A DNA stretch of 64,000 nt from Gliomastix tumulicola (taxonomy: Eukaryota; Ascomycota; Sordariomycetes; Hypocreales; Bionectriaceae), in NCBI GenBank assembly GCA_001599755.1, contig BCHX01000002.1:4694330-4758329 (forward strand), given 5' to 3'. Both the position numbers and the translations under genes were made by a program. The notes under the pieces were generated by a model that worked only from the letters and a program-made list of their open reading frames with translations, was not told the DNA's origin and ran no database searches. Shown here piece after piece: positions 45,779-57,658 of the stretch. Each line of letters starts with the position of its first letter. Positions within the stretch are counted from its first letter, which is position 1.

Positions 45779-48039
45779 GGCTTGTCAGCAAAGACGCGGA
45801 AGGGATGGATTTGATGGTGACTGCTCTGAGGGCTCCTCTGTGATGGCAAACTAGGAAAGCTTCCGGGCGAACACCCGCCCTATTTATCATGAATGGATGC
45901 TTGAAGCTTGTATTCAAGCTTCAGCAGCGTCGTTGGAGTGGGGTTACCCCGATTGTGCGGTTTCTGGGGACAAACTGCAGAACTTGGAGCTGACTGGAGT
46001 TCTCCGCAAGACCTCCAGCTGGAGTTGACTGGGAGTTCTCCACAAAACCGCCGGAAAACCGCCCTTGATGGGTGTCGAGAGGGAAACGGGTTCGGCAGTT
46101 CTAGCAGTGATGATGCAGCTGGGTTGACTTCCCCTCAATGTTCCCTCAGCCCGCCCTCCACACCGGACATCGGAGTTCTTGGCCCTCAAAGTTGGGCTCG
46201 TGACCGGTGGTTAAAACTGCCAAATTGGGGGTGTTGACAATCATCGTTCTTGTGGCCTCGACCTTGTGTGGAGGTTGGCCTGAGAGAAGGAGACATGGGG
46301 TGGCATCGTGGGTTCTCCGCACATTGGAACGCGTTTTGCGGTGCCCCAAGTGGCGAGCCACTTCTGGCGAAGAAACTCCGGCGAGCAACCAGACTGGTAC
46401 CGGTTGGCTCGAGCTGGTGAACAGGCACAACTGCGCAACAACATCACGCTTGTGAAGTCAATCAAACTTCTGCCCAAGCATATGGCTACGACTTACAGAT
46501 GTCTATGTTATCTACCTGCCCTGCGGTCTAGTAAAGCTGGTGATGAAACCCCGGGAGACCCTGTCACCCGGAGCGGCTGACGATTGGTGGATCAAGAGGG
46601 TCTTTCTCGGCCGAATTGCCCATGTCTGGGGAACTGCGCCGCGAGTCATGATGGCAGTCGTAAACGTGGATACTCGAAGCAATATTATTCATTAATCACG
46701 CAGACGGAATATCTATTCGTGTATTCTGGGGAACCTGGAAGTCTAAGAACCTTTTGGCTTAGTCTCGCCGACCGCGGCGCCAAACCAACTATCTCACTAG
46801 GGTAGAAGCACCGAGAGCAGACCGAGAATGTACGTCAATAATTCGGCTGTAGAAATGGTGGCCGGCGTTCTTCTTGACCTCGTCCAACTTACAGCGACCA
46901 CGGTGCCGTGCCAACTGCCGATGATGCTTCCTCACTAACCTCGGTCGAATTCCAATAGGGCAAATATAGCGGCAACTAGCGCCATCCAGTGTGGCATCTC
47001 CTCCTTTTGCCCTCTTCAGCCCGCACGAGCTGAGCCGGTCACCGGAGTACTGTAAGCACGGATAGGTGGGGGGAACTTCCCAGCATCTTCCAGAGCAGCT
47101 TATACCTCCTGATTAATTCATGGCTGTGACGATATGAACAAGTATACTCTTGCAGTTCCCATCTCCCTTTAGATAGTGCTAGTTAGAGCAAGTATCGACA
47201 GACCATTGGTTGGACTTTCAAACCAGGTCTTAAGCAGCATGCGTCGTTGTTCAACGATAACGTATATGTCTGTAGTTCAGAGTAACGGACGGAGAGTTAG
47301 CAAGTTAATGAGGCCAGGCTTTCTTAAGTATGGAATTTTACATAGCGATCTGAAAAGCATAGAAAAGTACAGGACTCGCCTGCATAGGGTAGTTCTTGGC
47401 CACGAATTGTGGTAGGCCTCTGATTGGCCGAGCCTCTTAGTCAGCCCATCACTTGGGTTATCCACCTTATGATGGTTACCTTCTTCCACCTTCATGGTTC
47501 ATCACACACACCACTTCACAACGGTTCTCTACATGAATGCTCCTCGCTGCCCTGGTCTCTAAGAGCGGCGGCAGACGCCTCCAGATCTGGCGAGCTGAAC
47601 ACCAGTTTCTCAACTTAGTCTGTATGTTCTACAGCAGGATTCAAGGCAGGTTCCATTTCAGATGGAAACCATGACCGCTTGATACGGAATCGAAAAATCT
47701 CCTCGAGACGGTCGGATCAGGAGGCATCTGCTACTACCTTATGGGCACAAGGAGGGCGAGGCAGAATATGCGGGGATTGCCAAGTAAAGCCCCCAGTAAG
47801 CGCTGCCTCATGTGCTGTCCCGCTCTGATTGGGGATATTTCCAGATTCCTGTCATCATGGCATATCTTGTACTGACGTGTCAGACGAGGCAAGGACGCCT
47901 TACGGACGTGAGTGATTAAAATACCGCGGCCTTTCCAGCTCCTGGGCGACAGTCCTCAGGAAGCCAACCGACACATATTCGAAATCTACGTGATACAAGA
48001 CACAGAGAGCTACTTCTCAGTGAAATCGCAGGTCACAGA
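45779..48039. other. 2.2 kb gene-free stretch
   Basis: No coding gene supported on either strand; frames of up to 109 codons lack features. It covers the GH3 promoter (proximal), a tandem imperfect repeat at 45985-46050, and the leader of the TPR-HET gene. Confidence 0.5.
45985..46050 (+). repeat. Imperfect tandem repeat in the GH3 upstream region
   Basis: Two adjacent copies of about 33 bases share GGAGYTGACTGG, then GAGTTCTCC and RCAARACC. They lie 200-270 bases before the GH3 ATG and could be duplicated regulatory sites. Confidence 0.55.
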
Positions 48040-51000
48040 ATGGATCCTGATACGATTGCGAGGATGGACATGGGCGATCTGCTATCGATGTATGGCTTCA
48101 TGCAGACGCAGTTCGCCGAGGCCCTCGCCGACGACAGAATCCCGCTGGACGTTGAGATCATGCTGCGATCGACGATGGCGGAAATGTGCATCAAAGTCGG
48201 CTCCCAGCTCGCCCGGCAGTCACTTCTCGAAGATGCCATCCAGCACCTGGACACCATTCTGCGACGAGTTCCGCAGGTCTCACCGGGTCGTCCAGGCTTC
48301 CTAAACAAGCTATGCGAGGCCTACTACGAGCTTTACTGCGTTGCGGGCTCCCAGCAGGCACTGGAGGAGTCCGTTCTCTATGGCCGCCAAGCCAACGACC
48401 TGTCGGTTGCGTATGGCGTCGAAGAGGAGAATCTCGACCTTCACCTCGAGATCCTGACTAACCTGGGCCATTCCCTAGTGCAACGGTTCGAGCTGAAGAA
48501 GAATCCGCCGGACTTGGAGGACTCCATCGCTTGCAAGCGGGAGATCCTGGCCAAGGCACCCAAGAACTCCGATCCACATCACACGGCGCTCAACAATCTT
48601 GCTTCGTCACTACGTCTACGCTACATGTGCACCGAGGACGACGAAAACGAAAGGGAAGCCAGCGACCTCTTCCGGGAGCTGCTGTCGTCGGCCGCCCCTG
48701 GAACATCGATGCACAACGTCGCCATCGGCCAGATCGGTGCCACGGCTGCCATGAAGTACAGGATCAAGAAGACGCCAGAGGTGCTAGACGACGCAATCGC
48801 GAACTGCAAGGTTGGCCTGGAAGCATCTGATCCCGGACACGACGGCTGGATGGAGATGCTTCGCATCCTCGTGGAACTCTACACCGAGAAGTTCAACTAC
48901 ACTGGCAAACTCACAGATCTGAAAGTGCTTGTCGACACTTCATGGCGCCTGTTCGAGTCGATACCGGCTGGACATAAAAATCAGGGGAAGATATTCCTGA
49001 AACACGTCGAGATGTTGCGCGAAAGTGCCTTTGGGAGTCAGTCTATGGATTTGTTGGAACACATCAGTGAGAAATGCCACATGGCGCTCCAGAGCATGCC
49101 GGCGGACTCTGATGCCAGGACCCGGTCACAGGCCGAGTATTCCCACATCCTGGGCCATAAATACTGCTTTTCGGGTAGCCTGCGGGATCTTATCGATCTC
49201 GTCGAGCATAGCCTCTCTGTGTCGGCGGAGTTCAATGCACTCGTCAGAGCCAGCTCGAGTCTATCCTTCTCAGAGATAGATCCATACTGGTACCCCGATC
49301 TTGCCGGCAAGCTGCACATGCTGGCCGAGGCACGTCCCGAGAATCCCATGCGCCGAATCGCGGAGGAAGAGATGCTCGCCATTTTCAAGTCACACTACGA
49401 CTATGACGCCAAACGCTACGCACTCATGGCTTTGGATGGCCTCTTCGAGTACCACTCGACGCGTTTACCGATTCTTGCAGCAGCTGCGGCGAATAACTTG
49501 AACCTGTCAAACGATGAGATTGAGAAGAAGATCGCCGAGCTCAATGCCAAGGACGAAGAGCCAGAGGAAGAGCAGAACGAGACACAAGAAGCACCCGCCA
49601 ATCCCTTCAATCTATTTCCTGGCCAACGCTTGGTGAACATAGATCCCCAAGACGGACACATGGTGTTCGATATCAAAGATTGGGTCAAGACCCTCATAGG
49701 TCAGGACGACGGTCCCCGTTCAAACGGCGAGCTCGTCGCGAATGATGAGAGGTTGGAGCAGAAGATGTTTCGGAAGGCCCGCAAGGCAGGCAGGCAAACC
49801 AATCCCGGTCTGTGCTACTGGTGTCAGTGGCTCTGCAAACTCGCCGACCCAAAAGACGTCGGACTCACGTTTTCTTCGGAGGATACAAGCATCCCGAGTA
49901 GCGGAGACTGGAAGACGATCCTGTTCCGGAAGAGCGAATGCGCTGTCTGCAGTTTGGCCGCGTCCCTGATCACGACAGCAAAGGGCCAGCTGCATACGTA
50001 CTTTGAGAAGATAGAGGAAGGGTCGAAGCGGATTCGGTTCATTTTGGGTCGGCTTCCATCAGGCGAGGGCGTCTTGAGAGTGGATGTCGGTCTCTCGTAT
50101 GCGGGAGAGCTTCGAGTGCTGACGCCAACCAACTTCCGTCAAGCTCTTCGGCAGGCATGGGAAGCAGATGCGGACGAACTAAGCATTTTCGAATCGCTAT
50201 TGGAAGACGCAGACGGACCGATTTACGGCAAGGGTGGACAGCAGATCGATTTCAAGCTCATGAGACGATGGCTGAAGGACTGTGACCACAATCATGGGCC
50301 AGGCTGCAACCATCCGCGGCCCGGAAACCGGATCAAGGCCAAGATCGATCTGATCTTCATTGACGTGATCGAGGAACGCTTGGTCTTCGGCTCGTCGAGC
50401 GATGAATATCTGGTCCTGAGCTACACCTGGGGCAAAACGGATATGTGTATGACGCTGCTGGAAAATGTCGAAGCGAGACGACAACCACAAGCATTGGCTT
50501 CAGTGCCTTTTCCAAAGTCCATCAGAGATGCTATGGATCTCGTACGCTCCCTTGGAGAGCGACTACTTTGGATTGATGCCATCTGCATTGTGCAAGACGA
50601 CGATTCACAGAAGAGAAGGGACATTCCAAACATGGACATCGTTTATGGCAGAGCCTATGCCACCATTGTTGCCCTTCACGGCGACAATGCTGACGCGGGG
50701 CTACCAGGCGTTGCACCTGGAACCCGTGCCTGCCAGCAGATTGAGACTATCGACCTTGTAGTTAGCGACGAAGATGCCCAGCAAGGCTCCCAGGAGAGGG
50801 GCAGTCAGAAATGCAGATTTGTCCGGGGCCCCAGCCCGCTTCCCTTGGTCTTGCAAGCATCCATTTGGAACACGAGGGGATGGACCTTGCAGGAGCGGCT
50901 CCTGTCACGACGATGCATCTACTTTTCCCCAGACGCCTTCTACTTCGAATGCAACCGGGGCATCCTGGCCGAGGGCGGGCTGAACGAGGCGTACGAGTCC

Positions 51001-52146
51001 TTCTCTTTCGGCGAAGTACTCAATGACCGAAAGATTCAGCAAAAGCCGAATCAAGACAACCCAATCGCAGATCTAGCCCCCCTGTACGATCTAACGCCCG
51101 GTTTTAGACTGTGGAAAGCCTGGGCCGTCTATCAGGAACTAGTACAGATGTACACGAAGCGCCAGTTTACCTTCAAGCCCGATATTCTGGACGGCCTTGC
51201 AGGCATATTCGCTGTCCTAGACGAGTTGCACCTGCAAGACTCTATCGACAGGGCCACGGTGCATGGAATACCCGAGGCCTACTTTATTCATGCGCTCCTA
51301 TGGACGCCTGCTGCCAGGATACCACGCAGGCAGGCCTCTTCCAGTGACGCTGACGTAGACCAGCCGGATACGAGGTTTCCTAGTTGGTCGTGGGCAGGCT
51401 GGGACGGCCCGGTCGACTACCGACTATTTGAGGGGGCCCAAGATGCGCTTGACCGTCCTGAACCTCTGGTGGGCAAGCTCAAGCTGGATGGCTTGGACAT
51501 CTACCCAGACAAGTGGGTAAAGGTTGGCTGTGATCCCATCCAACCTGAGCCGGCGCGGGAGAGAAGCGAAGAGGCGGAGGAGAAGACAGCGAACAGCGAT
51601 GAAGTGATCGAACAACAGCGAGGATCTCAAGAAAGGATGAAAAAGAGGGATCCTCCTCGAGCCAACACCATCTTGGAAATGACGGCCCCCACCGTTTCAC
51701 TTGCTTCCTTCTCAGTATCGCCCATCAAGGAATTTCTAAGCTTGACGGATCAAGCACACACACAGGGGCCCCAGAGTGTTCGCGGAATACTCGACAGTGA
51801 CGGCGAGCACTGCGGGCTCTGGTGGTCCCAAGGCGGTGATGATGGACGGGCAGGGAACGGCCCAAGTCCGGAGCACAACAAGAAGCTGACTCTGGTCGGT
51901 ATCTCTGTCCATGGGAAGTGCAGCCGCCCACGGCAAGGGCCAGCTAGCACAGAGGGGTGGATTCCACCCTGGGACGACAATCGGTTTCCCGACGTTGGTC
52001 CGCGCAGTGGCTGGGTGAACGTCATGGTGGTTGACGAGGATGGGGGCTACCAGGACGGCATTTCTAGTCGTTATACCGTAGCCATCATTCACAAAGTGGC
52101 GTGGGAGGAGGCAAAGCCTGTGCCGAGGGAAATCCGGCTCGCATAA
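48040..52146 (+). CDS. TPR-HET fusion protein, 1368 residues
   Basis: A single uninterrupted exon. Residues 1 to about 480 are TPR-like alpha-helical repeats of the kind found before CHAT or NB-ARC domains in fungi (LLEDAIQHLDTILRR, HTALNNLASSLRLRY, LDDAIANCKVGLEA, DLLEHISEKCHMALQSMP). An acidic linker follows (DEEPEEEQNE). Then come CYWCQWLCKL and CAVCSLAASL, the Cys pairs often preceding HET. The HET domain spans about 789-960: EYLVLSYTWGKTD, RLLWIDAICIVQDD, YGRAYATIVAL, RGWTLQERLLSRRCIYFS. The C-terminus has FPSWSWAGWDG, usual downstream of HET, and a disordered stretch. HET proteins trigger programmed cell death in non-self recognition; here a TPR sensor replaces the more usual NACHT/ankyrin arrangement. 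Inferred cytosolic. Confidence 0.88.
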   Translation: MDPDTIARMDMGDLLSMYGFMQTQFAEALADDRIPLDVEIMLRSTMAEMCIKVGSQLARQSLLEDAIQHLDTILRRVPQVSPGRPGFLNKLCEAYYELYCVAGSQQALEESVLYGRQANDLSVAYGVEEENLDLHLEILTNLGHSLVQRFELKKNPPDLEDSIACKREILAKAPKNSDPHHTALNNLASSLRLRYMCTEDDENEREASDLFRELLSSAAPGTSMHNVAIGQIGATAAMKYRIKKTPEVLDDAIANCKVGLEASDPGHDGWMEMLRILVELYTEKFNYTGKLTDLKVLVDTSWRLFESIPAGHKNQGKIFLKHVEMLRESAFGSQSMDLLEHISEKCHMALQSMPADSDARTRSQAEYSHILGHKYCFSGSLRDLIDLVEHSLSVSAEFNALVRASSSLSFSEIDPYWYPDLAGKLHMLAEARPENPMRRIAEEEMLAIFKSHYDYDAKRYALMALDGLFEYHSTRLPILAAAAANNLNLSNDEIEKKIAELNAKDEEPEEEQNETQEAPANPFNLFPGQRLVNIDPQDGHMVFDIKDWVKTLIGQDDGPRSNGELVANDERLEQKMFRKARKAGRQTNPGLCYWCQWLCKLADPKDVGLTFSSEDTSIPSSGDWKTILFRKSECAVCSLAASLITTAKGQLHTYFEKIEEGSKRIRFILGRLPSGEGVLRVDVGLSYAGELRVLTPTNFRQALRQAWEADADELSIFESLLEDADGPIYGKGGQQIDFKLMRRWLKDCDHNHGPGCNHPRPGNRIKAKIDLIFIDVIEERLVFGSSSDEYLVLSYTWGKTDMCMTLLENVEARRQPQALASVPFPKSIRDAMDLVRSLGERLLWIDAICIVQDDDSQKRRDIPNMDIVYGRAYATIVALHGDNADAGLPGVAPGTRACQQIETIDLVVSDEDAQQGSQERGSQKCRFVRGPSPLPLVLQASIWNTRGWTLQERLLSRRCIYFSPDAFYFECNRGILAEGGLNEAYESFSFGEVLNDRKIQQKPNQDNPIADLAPLYDLTPGFRLWKAWAVYQELVQMYTKRQFTFKPDILDGLAGIFAVLDELHLQDSIDRATVHGIPEAYFIHALLWTPAARIPRRQASSSDADVDQPDTRFPSWSWAGWDGPVDYRLFEGAQDALDRPEPLVGKLKLDGLDIYPDKWVKVGCDPIQPEPARERSEEAEEKTANSDEVIEQQRGSQERMKKRDPPRANTILEMTAPTVSLASFSVSPIKEFLSLTDQAHTQGPQSVRGILDSDGEHCGLWWSQGGDDGRAGNGPSPEHNKKLTLVGISVHGKCSRPRQGPASTEGWIPPWDDNRFPDVGPRSGWVNVMVVDEDGGYQDGISSRYTVAIIHKVAWEEAKPVPREIRLA

Positions 52147-52579
52147 GAGACAAAGGTAATCATGGCACCCCCTAGAAGAGACATAGGCCGTACCAGTGAG
52201 CCAAAGCATGTGGAACATAAGACAGTGATAGAACCAGCCACTGCCACAAGAACCGACCCAATGACTGACCTTCTGGAGCTTCCTAACTGGGCTTCCACCT
52301 CATCAGGAAGCTGAGTCGCTGTCGACACGGGCCCCCCACTAATGACTCAATCGAGTCTTGTGCACCCTATAATACACGATTTTTCCAGTCTAGCGGGCAC
52401 GAATCCCGAGCTGAATTGGACGGACCCCGCTCCGGCGCAGACTCCTCTCCTTGTCGGCGATTGATAAGTTCTTGATCTTCCTCCTGTCACATGCTCACTG
52501 TTGGAAGACGTCCAGTCACTACAGACAGTCAGCACTAGACAGCCTTGTTGGGAACCGGAGACAAAACACGGCCGATATC
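52147..52579. other. Spacer before the amidohydrolase gene
   Basis: 433 bases without a gene; the in-frame extension upstream of 52580 lacks an ATG. No clear TATA element. Confidence 0.5.
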
Positions 52580-54286
52580 ATGGCGTCCGATCACAGAGTG
52601 TTCATCAATGGGCAGATATACCAGACGCCCGACTTCGGCGCCGAGAGCGACACGCCACGCTTCGTGACGTCCATGGTGATCAAGGATGGCACCATCCAGT
52701 ACGTGGGATCCGAAGCCGACGACGTCGTGGCCTCAGCCAAATCCTCCGGCGCCGAGGTCACCGATCTCGGCGGGCGCAAGATCCTCCCAGGCTTCATCGA
52801 TGGCCATCTTCACCTGCTTCTCCTCGGCCAGTCGCTGCAGAAAGTAGCCCTCGACGGCTGCAAGTCCCTGGACGAGATCCGGGCGCGGATCAAGAAGACG
52901 GCCGAGGAGAACCCAGAGGCGCCTCGCATCTTTGCCAGTGGATGGATGCACTCCATGACGCCGGAGGGTGTTGACGCCGCCACGCTGGACGATATCGACC
53001 CGAGGCCCATCTTCGTGGACACCAAGGACCTGCACTCGACCTGGTGCAACAGCGCGGGCTTGGCCGAGGTGCTCAAGGTGATGGACATTGCAGAGGATGC
53101 TGCGGATCCGCCTGGCGGCACCTTCCAGAGGGATGCGAACGGCAAGCTGAACGGTGTGTTCAACGAGAGCGCCGTGTTCGAGACGATATGGCCCTTCGTG
53201 GCCAAGGTGGCATCGATGGAGGAGAAGAAGGAGTCCATCCGAGGCGCCATCAGGGCGTTCAACTCTGTCGGATACACGGGTATGATCGACATGGCCATGG
53301 ACGACACGATCTGGGAGCCTCTGATCGAGCTGCGCAACCAGGAGGGGCTTGGCAGTATGCGCGTCGCTGCGTACTGGCTGATGAAGCCAAGGAAGGAGGG
53401 CGAGAGCATCGACGCTGTCCTGGCGCAAGTCGACCGTGCCGCGGCCCTCGCCAAGGAGTTCAGCGATCCAGACTGCCGCATCATCGGCATCAAGGTGATT
53501 TGCGATGGTATCATCGACGGTGAGTATCAGGTTCCTGCGTTGCTCGACTTGCCGCGTCTCCAAGACTGACCATTCTCAGCGTGCACCGCCTCCCTGACCG
53601 AGCCCTACTCGACCGGTCCCAATCCCGACCCGATATGGTCTGAGGAGATCCTGCATCCCGTCGTCGCCCGAGCCCACGCCGCCGGTCTGCAAGTTGCTCT
53701 CCATGCCATCGGTGATCGCACCATCCGGACCGCGATCGACGTCCTCGAGAAGAACACCGACAAATCCCGCCGACCGAGGATCGAGCACCTCGAGCTCGCG
53801 TCCGAGACCGACGCCAAACGCCTCGGCAACCTAGGCATCACCGCCAGCATCCAGCCCGTCCACTCAGACCCGGCCATCCTCCGCGCCTGGCCCCGCCTCA
53901 TCGGCGAGCACCGCTGCAAACGCGCCTTCGCCTACCGCGAGTTCGCAGACAACGGCGCGCCCCTCGCCCTCGGCTCCGACGCCCCGACCGCGCCGCATTT
54001 CCCGCTCCCGAACCTGTACGTGGCGACGACGCGGAGGTCGTACCGCGAGCCCGAGCTCGAGACGGTCATCAACGGCGAGTTTGCGCTCACGGTGTGCCAG
54101 GCGGTGGCCGGCGCGTCCAGGGGCAGCGCGTACTCGTGCTTTGCGGACGCCTGGACGGGGGAGCTGAAGGCTGGGCTGAAGGCGGATTTCGTGGTTGCGG
54201 AGGTGGAATTGACGCCTGAGCAGTTGATCAAGGGCAAGGTCTTGGAGACGTGGTTTGAGGGCAAGAGGGTGTTCCAGGCGGAATAG
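52580..54286 (+). CDS. Amidohydrolase family 3 (YtcJ-like)
   Basis: Exons 52580-53519 and 53580-54286 give 548 residues. The metal-binding HxH is His76/His78 in GFIDGHLHL. Further amidohydrolase motifs are FASGWMHS, DTKDLHSTWCNS, ALHAIGDRTI (His), RIEHLEL (His) and LGSDAPTAPHFP (Asp). The ends return to the small beta-sandwich (VFINGQIYQTP and KADFVVAEVEL). The intron splits IIDA/CTASLTEPY in frame. YtcJ-like enzymes are metal-dependent hydrolases of N-acyl or cyclic amide bonds; the physiological substrate is unknown for fungal members. The start is the first ATG of the frame. Cytosolic; no targeting signal. Confidence 0.9.
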
Positions 54287-54629
54287 ATGTTTGTACAGCA
54301 GATACATAACTAGAAAGAGGCAATGATGATGATGATGATGATTGGCGGTGATGGAGCAGTGATCAGGCCGATTATGTAAGCTTCTGCCTGGAGCTGAAGC
54401 GCTGTAATTCCAGGCAGCTGCCAGTGGAGACGCGCCAGAATCGCACCTGCCGCAGCAAAAGCTGCATTCAAAAGCATCACTCGTCTCATCATGATCTGAT
54501 TTAAACCATGACCGCTTCCATTCTCTCATTCTCCGTTCGCGCTTTTCAACCAAGGCCATCCACATTCTGAAGCTCCGCTAGATTCAATTGACTCCGTGAC
54601 CTCATCCCGTTCGACCGAATCACCACATC
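54287..54629. other. Spacer before LIG4 with a GAT microsatellite
   Basis: 343 bases; an (ATG)n microsatellite lies at 54324-54341 close to the amidohydrolase stop. Nothing else recognised. Confidence 0.5.
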
Positions 54630-57600
54630 ATGAGCGCCATCTCGGCTGACGCAGAGAGGGAGGATGACATCCAGTACGGCTCGATGGGCATGTCCAAGGA
54701 CGAGTTGGACGAGAAGTGAGTCTCAAAACGCGACATAGACCAGATCCTCTCATGACTCACCCGCGCAGATACCCCAATCGGCCGAGGAACCACTCCCGCA
54801 CCCTCGCCTTCTCCCACCTCTTCAGGGACCTCTTCAACCCCTTGAACGAGAACAAGTCCAAGCCCACAGGCGGCCCGGCGCACAGGAAGGGCTTCCAAGG
54901 CGCCAACAAGCTCTCTCCCCACGAGCAGCGGCGCCACATCATCGAGAGATTCATCAACCGGTGGAGGAAAGAGGTCGGCAATGACTTCTATCCCGCCCTC
55001 CGGCTCATCCTCCCCGACAAGGATAGGGACCGCGGGGTGTATGGGCTGAAGGAGAACACCATCGGCAAGCTCCTCGTCAAGCTCATGAAGATTGACAAGA
55101 ACTCCGAGGACGGATACAACCTGCTGCACTGGAAGCTGCCTGGGCAGACGGCCGCGTCCAGGCTGGCTGGTGACTTTGCCGGCCGCTGCTTCGAGGTCAT
55201 CTCCAAGCGTCCGATGCGGACGACGGTCGGCGACATGACCATCGCCGAGGTCAATGAGCAGCTGGACAAGCTGGCCGCGTCGTCCGGCGAGTCCGAGAAC
55301 CTCAGGGTGTTCGAGATTTTCTACCAGAGGATGAATGCGGAGGAGCTTATGTGGCTCATCCGCATAGTCCTCAAGCAGATGAAGGTCGGCGCCACGGAGA
55401 GGACGTTCCTGAGTCTCTGGCATCCGGATGGCGAGGCGCTCTTCAGCGTCTCTTCGAGCCTCCGACGCGTATGCTGGGAGCTGTACAATCCCGAGGCGAG
55501 GCTTGAACAAGAGGAAGCGGGTATCTCGCTCATGTCCTGCTTCCAGCCGCAGCTCGCGCAGTTCCAGCTGAATGCGTCTTTCCAGAAGATGGCGGAGCTG
55601 CTGCGTCCGACACCAGAGGACCCTGAGTTCTGGATCGAGGAGAAGCTTGACGGGGAGCGGATGCAGATGCACATGATGCAAGATTCGTCGGTACCTGGCG
55701 GTCTGAAGTTCTGCTTCTGGTCCAGAAAGGCCAAGGATTACACGTACCTATACGGCAGCGGTCTGGAAGATGAAAATTCCGCTTTAACCCGTCATCTCAA
55801 GAGCGCGTTTCACGACAACGTTCGGAATCTTATCCTCGACGGGGAGATGATTGAATGGGACATGGACGCCGACAAGATTGTCGCTTTTGGCACGTTGAAG
55901 ACAGCTGCCCTGTCCGAACAGCAAAACAGGTCAAACTCGGACAGCGCCGGCAAGCGTCCCGTCTTCCGCATCTTCGATATTCTCCTCCTCAACGACCAGC
56001 AGCTCACTCAGTACACCCTCCGCGACCGACGGAAAGCACTCGAGAAGGCCATCAAGCCCGTCCATCGACGTCTGGAAATTCATACGTGCACAGCCGCGAA
56101 GAGTCCCGATGCCATCGAGCCTCTGCTCCGAGAAGTGGTGGCCAATGCCTCCGAGGGCCTCGTCCTCAAGANCCCCCGGTCCATGTACCGCCTCAACAGC
56201 CGCAATGACGACTGGTTGAAGGTGAAGCCCGAGTACATGGACGAGTTCGGTGAGAGTCTAGACTGCGTCGTCATAGGCGGGTACTACGGCTCCGGCAAAA
56301 GAGGTGGCACCCTGTCGAGTTTCCTGTGTGGTCTTCGCGTGACGCAGAACCACATTCAGGCCGGCGCCAACCCGGAGAAGTGCTTCAGCTTCTTCAAGGT
56401 GGGCGGTGGCTTCCGCGCCGAGGACTACGCGGAGGTCAGGCACCGGACCGAGGGCAAGTGGATTGAGTGGGATCCTAAGAACCCTCCGTCCGAGTACATT
56501 GAACTCGGTGGCGGCGAGGCCAAGCAGTACGAGCGTCCGGATGTTTGGATCCGGCCGAAAGACTCCATCGTCGTCTCGGTCAAGGCGGCCAGTGTCGGGG
56601 CCAGCGATCAGTTCGCCAGAGGATTCACGTTGCGTTTCCCGCGGTTCCGCCGTCTGCGCCTAGACCGCAGCTGGGACTCCGCTCTGTCACTGGAGGAGTT
56701 TCAAGAGCTCCGGAGGAGAGTGGACGAAGAATCAAAGGAGAAGGCGATGACGGTTGAGGACCGGAAACGCAAGGGGACAAAGCGGGTCAAGAGGGAGGTC
56801 GTCATTGCTGGCGAGGATGCCCCTGCCAGCCTCCCTGAACCAGAGGAGGAGAAGGTGCACACACAAGTGTTCGACGGCCTCGAGTTCTGTGTCCTTTCCG
56901 AGTCTCTCAAGCCGTACAAGAAGACCAAAGCCCAGCTTGAGCAAGTCATCAAGGACAACGGTGGCAAGATTTCCCAGAGGGCGGCAACAGGGACTCACAT
57001 GATCCTCGTGGCCGACAAAAATGTCATCAAAGTTGCCAGTCTCATCAAAGGTGGCGGCGACCTGGACATCGTCCGCCCAACGTGGATCCGGGACTGCATC
57101 GAGTCCGGCGACGGAAGTTTCCCCCTCCCGTACGAGGAGAAGCATCTCTTCCACGCCACCGACGCGCTCAAGGCCGCCGCCGCAGAGAACACAGACATGT
57201 ACGGCGACAGCTACGCTCGCGATGTGTCCGTCGATGAGCTCCGGGAGATCCTGGCCGACATGCCGAAGATTGAGAGCACAGATGGCTTCACCAGAGCCGG
57301 GTTCCTTGAGGAGCTAGAAGACCGTGATAAGGGCATGGGTCTTCTCCGGGGTCTGGTGTTCCAGAGATGCGTAGTTCACGTGACGGCCGTTGAGGATACA
57401 GACCGCCCGACGGCACGGACGTATGCCAACTATGTCAGATACGCTGGCGGCACTTGCACCGAGAACATGGACGATCCAGCACTGACGCATGTGGTTCTTG
57501 TGGGAGCTGATCCCATGCAGGTTGGTGAAGCTGCCGATGGCGTCCGCAAGAAGATCTCGACTCGGGCCAAGATCCCGAGGCTGGTCACTGGCCAGTGGGT

Positions 57601-57658
57601 CAAGGACTGCTGGAAAGAGAGGACGCTGCTGGATGAGGAAACGTACGCAGTCCAGTGA
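54630..57658 (+). CDS. LIG4: DNA ligase IV (non-homologous end joining)
   Basis: Exons 54630-54715 and 54769-57658 encode 991 residues, the usual length. The start fits the family: an acidic leader, KDELDEK, then YPNRPRNHSRTLAFSHLF across the intron. The DNA-binding domain is followed by the nucleotidyltransferase with the adenylated Lys321 in EEKLDGERMQMH, motif III (ILDGEMIEWD), motif IV (EGLVLK), motif V (DDWLKVKPEYM), and the OB domain ending FPRFRRLRLDRSWDSALSLEEF. Two C-terminal BRCT domains (from FDGLEFCVL and from GLVFQRCVVHV) flank the XRCC4/Lif1-binding linker. It seals double-strand breaks in the nucleus with XRCC4/Lif1. Codon 56171-56173 contains an undetermined base (AnC); the family context VLKxP suggests Asn, but this needs reads. 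It is convergent with the UPRT gene. Confidence 0.96.
56172..56172. other. Undetermined base (n) in LIG4
   Basis: Single n in the codon after VLK in ligase motif IV; the reading frame is kept on both sides, so it is a base-call ambiguity and not an indel. Confidence 0.98.
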
